Of a stretch of 64,000 nt of DNA, positions 61,651 through 64,000 are shown one piece after another (the stretch's first letter is position 1; each line of letters opens with the position of its first letter). The translations under genes and the position numbers were made by a program. The notes beneath the pieces are model-generated. The model was not told where the DNA came from. It did not search any database and saw only the letters and a program-made list of their open reading frames with translations. Origin of the DNA: CAZEYT01 sp964516295 (GTDB lineage: Bacteria; Verrucomicrobiota; Verrucomicrobiia; Chthoniobacterales; Terrimicrobiaceae). The stretch lies in the NCBI GenBank assembly GCA_964516295.1, contig CAZEYT010000001.1, forward strand, positions 1 to 64,000, given 5' to 3'.

Positions 61651-62252
61651 GTTTTCCAGGATTTGTTCTGGCTTATCATGGTTGCGACCACGCAGTGGGC
61701 GAAAGAATTCTTTCAGGTAAAGACCATGTGCTTCTCAGCGATAACAAGCACGACTGGCTCGGGCCAGGAGCATACTTTTGGGAAAATAGCCCTGAACGGG
61801 CTCTTGCATGGGCGAAGTTTCTTCACAAGAATCCGGGATACGTCAAAACTCCTCTCAAGAGTCCATTTGTAATTGGGGCGATTATTGTGCCGGGACGGTG
61901 CCTCGATCTCACGGAGTCACGGTGCCTGAGGATTCTGCGAGACACCTATCACGAGTTTGCGACGACAATCGAAGACGCCGAGTCGGCTCTTCCCCAAAAT
62001 GAGAAAGGGCACTCGAAGGACGAAGACCTTGTGAAGAGATACCTTGATTGTGCGGTTATCAATTTTCTCCACCTGATTCGGAAAGAACAGAATCTCCCTG
62101 CATTTGAAACGTTACGGGGGGCTTTTTTTGAAGGCAGTCCGCTCTTTCCAGGGGCAGGCATTGCCGAGAAAACGCATATTCAATGGTGTGTCCGCGAACC
62201 AAAACGGAGCGTGCTTGGATACTTTCGCCCTCTGCTCGGATGGGAAGATTGA
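61647..62252 (+). CDS. Putative mono-ADP-ribosyltransferase (PARP-like) toxin
   Basis: A 201-aa protein with an ART-like signature: L-A-Y-H-G-C-D (the NAD-binding His), then H-D-W-L-G-P-G-A-Y-F-W-E-N-S-P-E-R-A-L-A-W-A with the Tyr of an H-Y-E-type enzyme. I-I-V-P-G-R-C-L-D-L follows, and candidate acidic residues lie near T-I-E-D-A-E-S. The catalytic Glu cannot be fixed by eye. The start overlaps the antitoxin stop. It probably modifies a cellular target in the absence of the antitoxin; no target is deducible. Confidence 0.7.
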   Translation: MSFPGFVLAYHGCDHAVGERILSGKDHVLLSDNKHDWLGPGAYFWENSPERALAWAKFLHKNPGYVKTPLKSPFVIGAIIVPGRCLDLTESRCLRILRDTYHEFATTIEDAESALPQNEKGHSKDEDLVKRYLDCAVINFLHLIRKEQNLPAFETLRGAFFEGSPLFPGAGIAEKTHIQWCVREPKRSVLGYFRPLLGWED

Positions 62253-62275
62253 AAAGTCGGCTTGGGACGGTGATT

Positions 62276-63538
62276 CTATGCAGCGCGACTGCCTGTCGTT
62301 GCTGATTTCACCGAAGGATCGGAATTTTTTGAGCCAAATGGGATCACATTTATTTCCTTGTTGGCAAGGTTCCAATATCTCGTTTCATCGCCGTCAAAGA
62401 CTACCGCTCGGTAATGCTTGAAAATCATTTCAGGCGAGTTGCCCATCTCGGCCGCCGTCAGATTCTCGTTTTTGTGAAGCGCGTAGTGGTAGCTGCCAAA
62501 ACTGTGGCGCAGCGCGTTTCGCGGCCAAGGGGTGATTCTCGCGGCTCCAATCAATGCCGTGAAACCCGTTCGCCATTCCCTTCCTTGGGGAGCGACCAAA
62601 CCGCTGTTTTTCCGTTCCGTGGCAAGCCAAGTGGCAAGATTATCCGAAATGGAGACCGTGCGGCGCTGCCGGGTCTTCGCCTTCGACGCCAACACCACGA
62701 TTTGCTTGTCCCTCACTTCGCTCCAATTCAGCGTGCGAACTTCGGATGTCCGTAGTCCGGCAAAAAGTTGAATAGCAATTGACGCAAGAAATGGTCGGAA
62801 GGTGGGTTGATTTCTTGCCGTCAGCAATAACCGGGCCGTCTGGCGAATGGAGAGCGCGACAATCTCCCTGTCCTCAATCTCAGGCTTTTCCACACCTTCA
62901 ACCGGGGAAGCGGACAGCCATTTTTTGCTCACGGCAAAATTGAAAAGAATTCCGCAATCGCGGATGTAGTTGCGCCGAGTGGCGAGGGAAAAATCTTCCT
63001 CATCAAGCCAAGTCTCAAAATCATCCCGCGAAATCTCGTGAACTTTTGAATCTGTGAAGTCGGCAGCGAACTTCCGCAACGACCAGCCAAGCCCCTTCAT
63101 GTAGCTTTCCTTTTTGCCTGCCTTTCTCTTGGCCGAGATCAAGTCGTCAATGGCATCCTTCAACGCTTTTTCTCCGCCCTCTGGCCGGGTATGACGGATG
63201 AAGAAATTGACCGCCTCCAGCAAGTCCGCTTTCGAGCTAACTTCGCTCAATCGCTTTTGTGCGGAAACTGCCGCGCCCAACTGCTTTGGTGTCAAAACGA
63301 AGCCTGCCGCTCCGGCTTCCGATTTCATCCGAAGGGGAGAGGGTGCCTCTGATTTTTTAATCTGAGCGTCACCAAAAATCCAATCGCGTGCGTCAGACAG
63401 TTTGGTAAAATCGCGTTTGGTGACTCCTCCTCCAGTGAATCGCTTTCCCAGACGAACCCGCCAGAATTCCCTGCCCCGCCCGTTCACGGTTCTGGTGACA
63501 CCGACCCCTGATGGCAAATCGCGAATTTTGGCTTTCAT
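62276..63538 (-). CDS. Tyrosine-recombinase integrase of the element
   Basis: From ATG 63536-63538 (an in-frame TTG is 18 nt upstream) the 420-aa product has an N-terminal arm-binding part, a core-binding helix set (about 150-200) and a catalytic domain. The domain shows R in G-L-R-T-S-E-V-R, K in S-K-A-K-T-R, H in L-R-H-S-F-G-S-Y, and the nucleophile Tyr in F-K-H-Y-R. It ends 54 nt before attR, as expected for the enzyme that inserts the element at the tRNA. The end overlaps the second 32-bp repeat copy. Confidence 0.92.
   Translation of the reverse strand: MKAKIRDLPSGVGVTRTVNGRGREFWRVRLGKRFTGGGVTKRDFTKLSDARDWIFGDAQIKKSEAPSPLRMKSEAGAAGFVLTPKQLGAAVSAQKRLSEVSSKADLLEAVNFFIRHTRPEGGEKALKDAIDDLISAKRKAGKKESYMKGLGWSLRKFAADFTDSKVHEISRDDFETWLDEEDFSLATRRNYIRDCGILFNFAVSKKWLSASPVEGVEKPEIEDREIVALSIRQTARLLLTARNQPTFRPFLASIAIQLFAGLRTSEVRTLNWSEVRDKQIVVLASKAKTRQRRTVSISDNLATWLATERKNSGLVAPQGREWRTGFTALIGAARITPWPRNALRHSFGSYHYALHKNENLTAAEMGNSPEMIFKHYRAVVFDGDETRYWNLANKEINVIPFGSKNSDPSVKSATTGSRAA
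62370..62401. repeat. 32-bp direct repeat, copy B (inside integrase 3' end)
   Basis: Identical to 61389-61420. It lies within the integrase coding region close to its end, so this is the source copy and the other one is likely a duplication. The intervening 981 bp contain the ART toxin and antitoxin. Confidence 0.85.
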
Positions 63539-63591
63539 GCTTAAATGATCCGCCAATTGTCCGCCAGTGTCAATTACTATCGTAAATTACA

Positions 63592-63644
63592 AGACTTAGG
63601 ATCTGGTTCCGCAAGGAGTGTGGGTTCGAGTCCCTCCCCGAGCA
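63592..63644 (+). repeat. attR: right attachment repeat (tRNA-Leu 3' fragment)
   Basis: The 53 bases match 46559-46611 except G63628 (A46595 in attL). The copy carries the T-arm (TTCGAGT), the acceptor 3' strand and the discriminator A, but lacks the 5' half, so it is not a functional tRNA. It marks the right end of the element, 53 bp after the integrase ATG. Confidence 0.92.
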
Positions 63645-64000
63645 CGTTATTTCGGTCGCCTTCGTTCGGCTTTGTGCTGCAGCTGAGTCAAAGGTTCGGT
63701 AGGCCCGGAGTCACTCAGAGAGAAGTGGAACGGCTCAATCGGTGGAAGTGCGGGGCAGCGCTGCCCGGAGAACGGGTCCTTGAACGATCCCACGACGCCA
63801 GATGGCACTTTACTCTTCGGAACGTTGTCGCTCGGCAAGAATCTCGAAGGGAAGAAAATTGGGAGCGAGCGATTGCACAAGAATTTCCCTATACGCGGCG
63901 GTGTCTTCGCGACCTACCGCGAGTTCCAAGACCGCCAAGAGCGGAAAGGTGCCGGAATCTTTTCGGAGTTGTGAAAGTCGCAGAGCAAGATGGCCGGTGG
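63645..64000. other. Chromosomal flank after attR, no clear gene
   Basis: The last 356 bases are flanking chromosome. A plus frame at 63780-63974 and a minus frame at 63647-63880 overlap each other and neither has protein-like composition, a clear start or a recognised motif. I see no gene here that I can support. Confidence 0.4.

Larger units (their letters stand above)
46559..63644. mobile_element. Integrative mobilizable element in tRNA-Leu
   Basis: The unit is bounded by the 53-bp att repeats and spans 17,033 bp from repeat start to repeat start. It carries a tyrosine integrase at the right end, a MobQ relaxase, a small mobilisation protein and an oriT-like site. No ICE-type conjugation (mating-pair) genes are present, so it should need a helper: an integrative mobilizable element rather than a self-transmissible one. 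Cargo is the Rhs/exosortase operon and an ART toxin pair. Several genes look less GC-rich than the flanking chromosome. Confidence 0.85.

Noticed and set aside
63592..63644. A second tRNA-Leu gene
   Set aside because: Only the 3' half is present; the acceptor 5' strand, D-arm and half of the anticodon stem are missing, so it is an att fragment.
63647..63974. Two overlapping frames after attR
   Set aside because: Both are short, on opposite strands, and neither shows a domain or start signal, so no gene is called there.

Overview
The window is a GC-rich Gram-negative bacterial chromosome segment with one integrated mobile element. An outer membrane is implied by an Omp85/POTRA protein, a TamB-like protein and a PagL-like barrel. 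Menaquinone is made by the futalosine route (mqnE-mqnA). These features, an exosortase and the general gene style fit Verrucomicrobiota. That assignment is inference from gene content; no rRNA or marker gene is present to prove it.

Layout. 1-6110 (minus): the effector part of a type I-C CRISPR-Cas operon (cas3-cas5c-cas8c-cas7c), followed in the same direction by the start of a Phd/YefM antitoxin cut by the window edge; no CRISPR array is visible. 6307-16000: hrpB, a membrane rhodanese, leuA, a methyltransferase and a large five-PAS hybrid sensor kinase. 15717-18649 (minus): a coupled DUF3309/avidin-like/SRPBCC operon, a YciF-like ferritin-fold protein, a lipoprotein and an ECF sigma factor. 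18818-26106: treZ, a coupled ROK kinase/HAD phosphatase pair, a DUF4142 protein with a LuxR regulator, an isochorismatase-type hydrolase and an MBL hydrolase. 26231-31941 (plus): a Cys-rich exported protein and an HlyD/ABC/FtsX/FtsX export operon, then a chain of overlapping small genes. 31947-46430: DUF1003, SDR, a YetF-domain protein with a partner gene interrupted by an in-frame stop, PagL-like, tamB, an Omp85 protein, a frameshifted AraC regulator, mqnE, mqnA, a LON-domain protein and malQ.

46559-63644 is a 17-kb integrative mobilizable element in a tRNA-Leu(TAG) gene. It has 53-bp direct repeats with one mismatch, a tyrosine integrase at the right end, a MobQ-type relaxase, a small mobilisation protein and an oriT-like hairpin plus TAAGTGCGC site. 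Its main cargo is one coupled operon on the minus strand (60900 to 49515): an anchored protein, a secreted Rhs/YD-repeat protein of 1298 aa, two small immunity-like genes, a chimeric Rhs protein of 1628 aa ending in a sorting-signal-like tail, an exosortase-family transpeptidase and a membrane partner. A second cargo is a putative ADP-ribosyltransferase toxin-antitoxin pair next to the integrase.

The most unusual points are: the Rhs-exosortase operon, in which the conserved Rhs core-terminal motif is missing from the end of the first Rhs protein and instead sits behind a signal-peptide-like start of the second; the oriT and att evidence that the unit is mobile; the ART toxin pair bracketed by a 32-bp copy of integrase sequence; a divergent avidin-like gene; and a TA antitoxin directly behind cas7.
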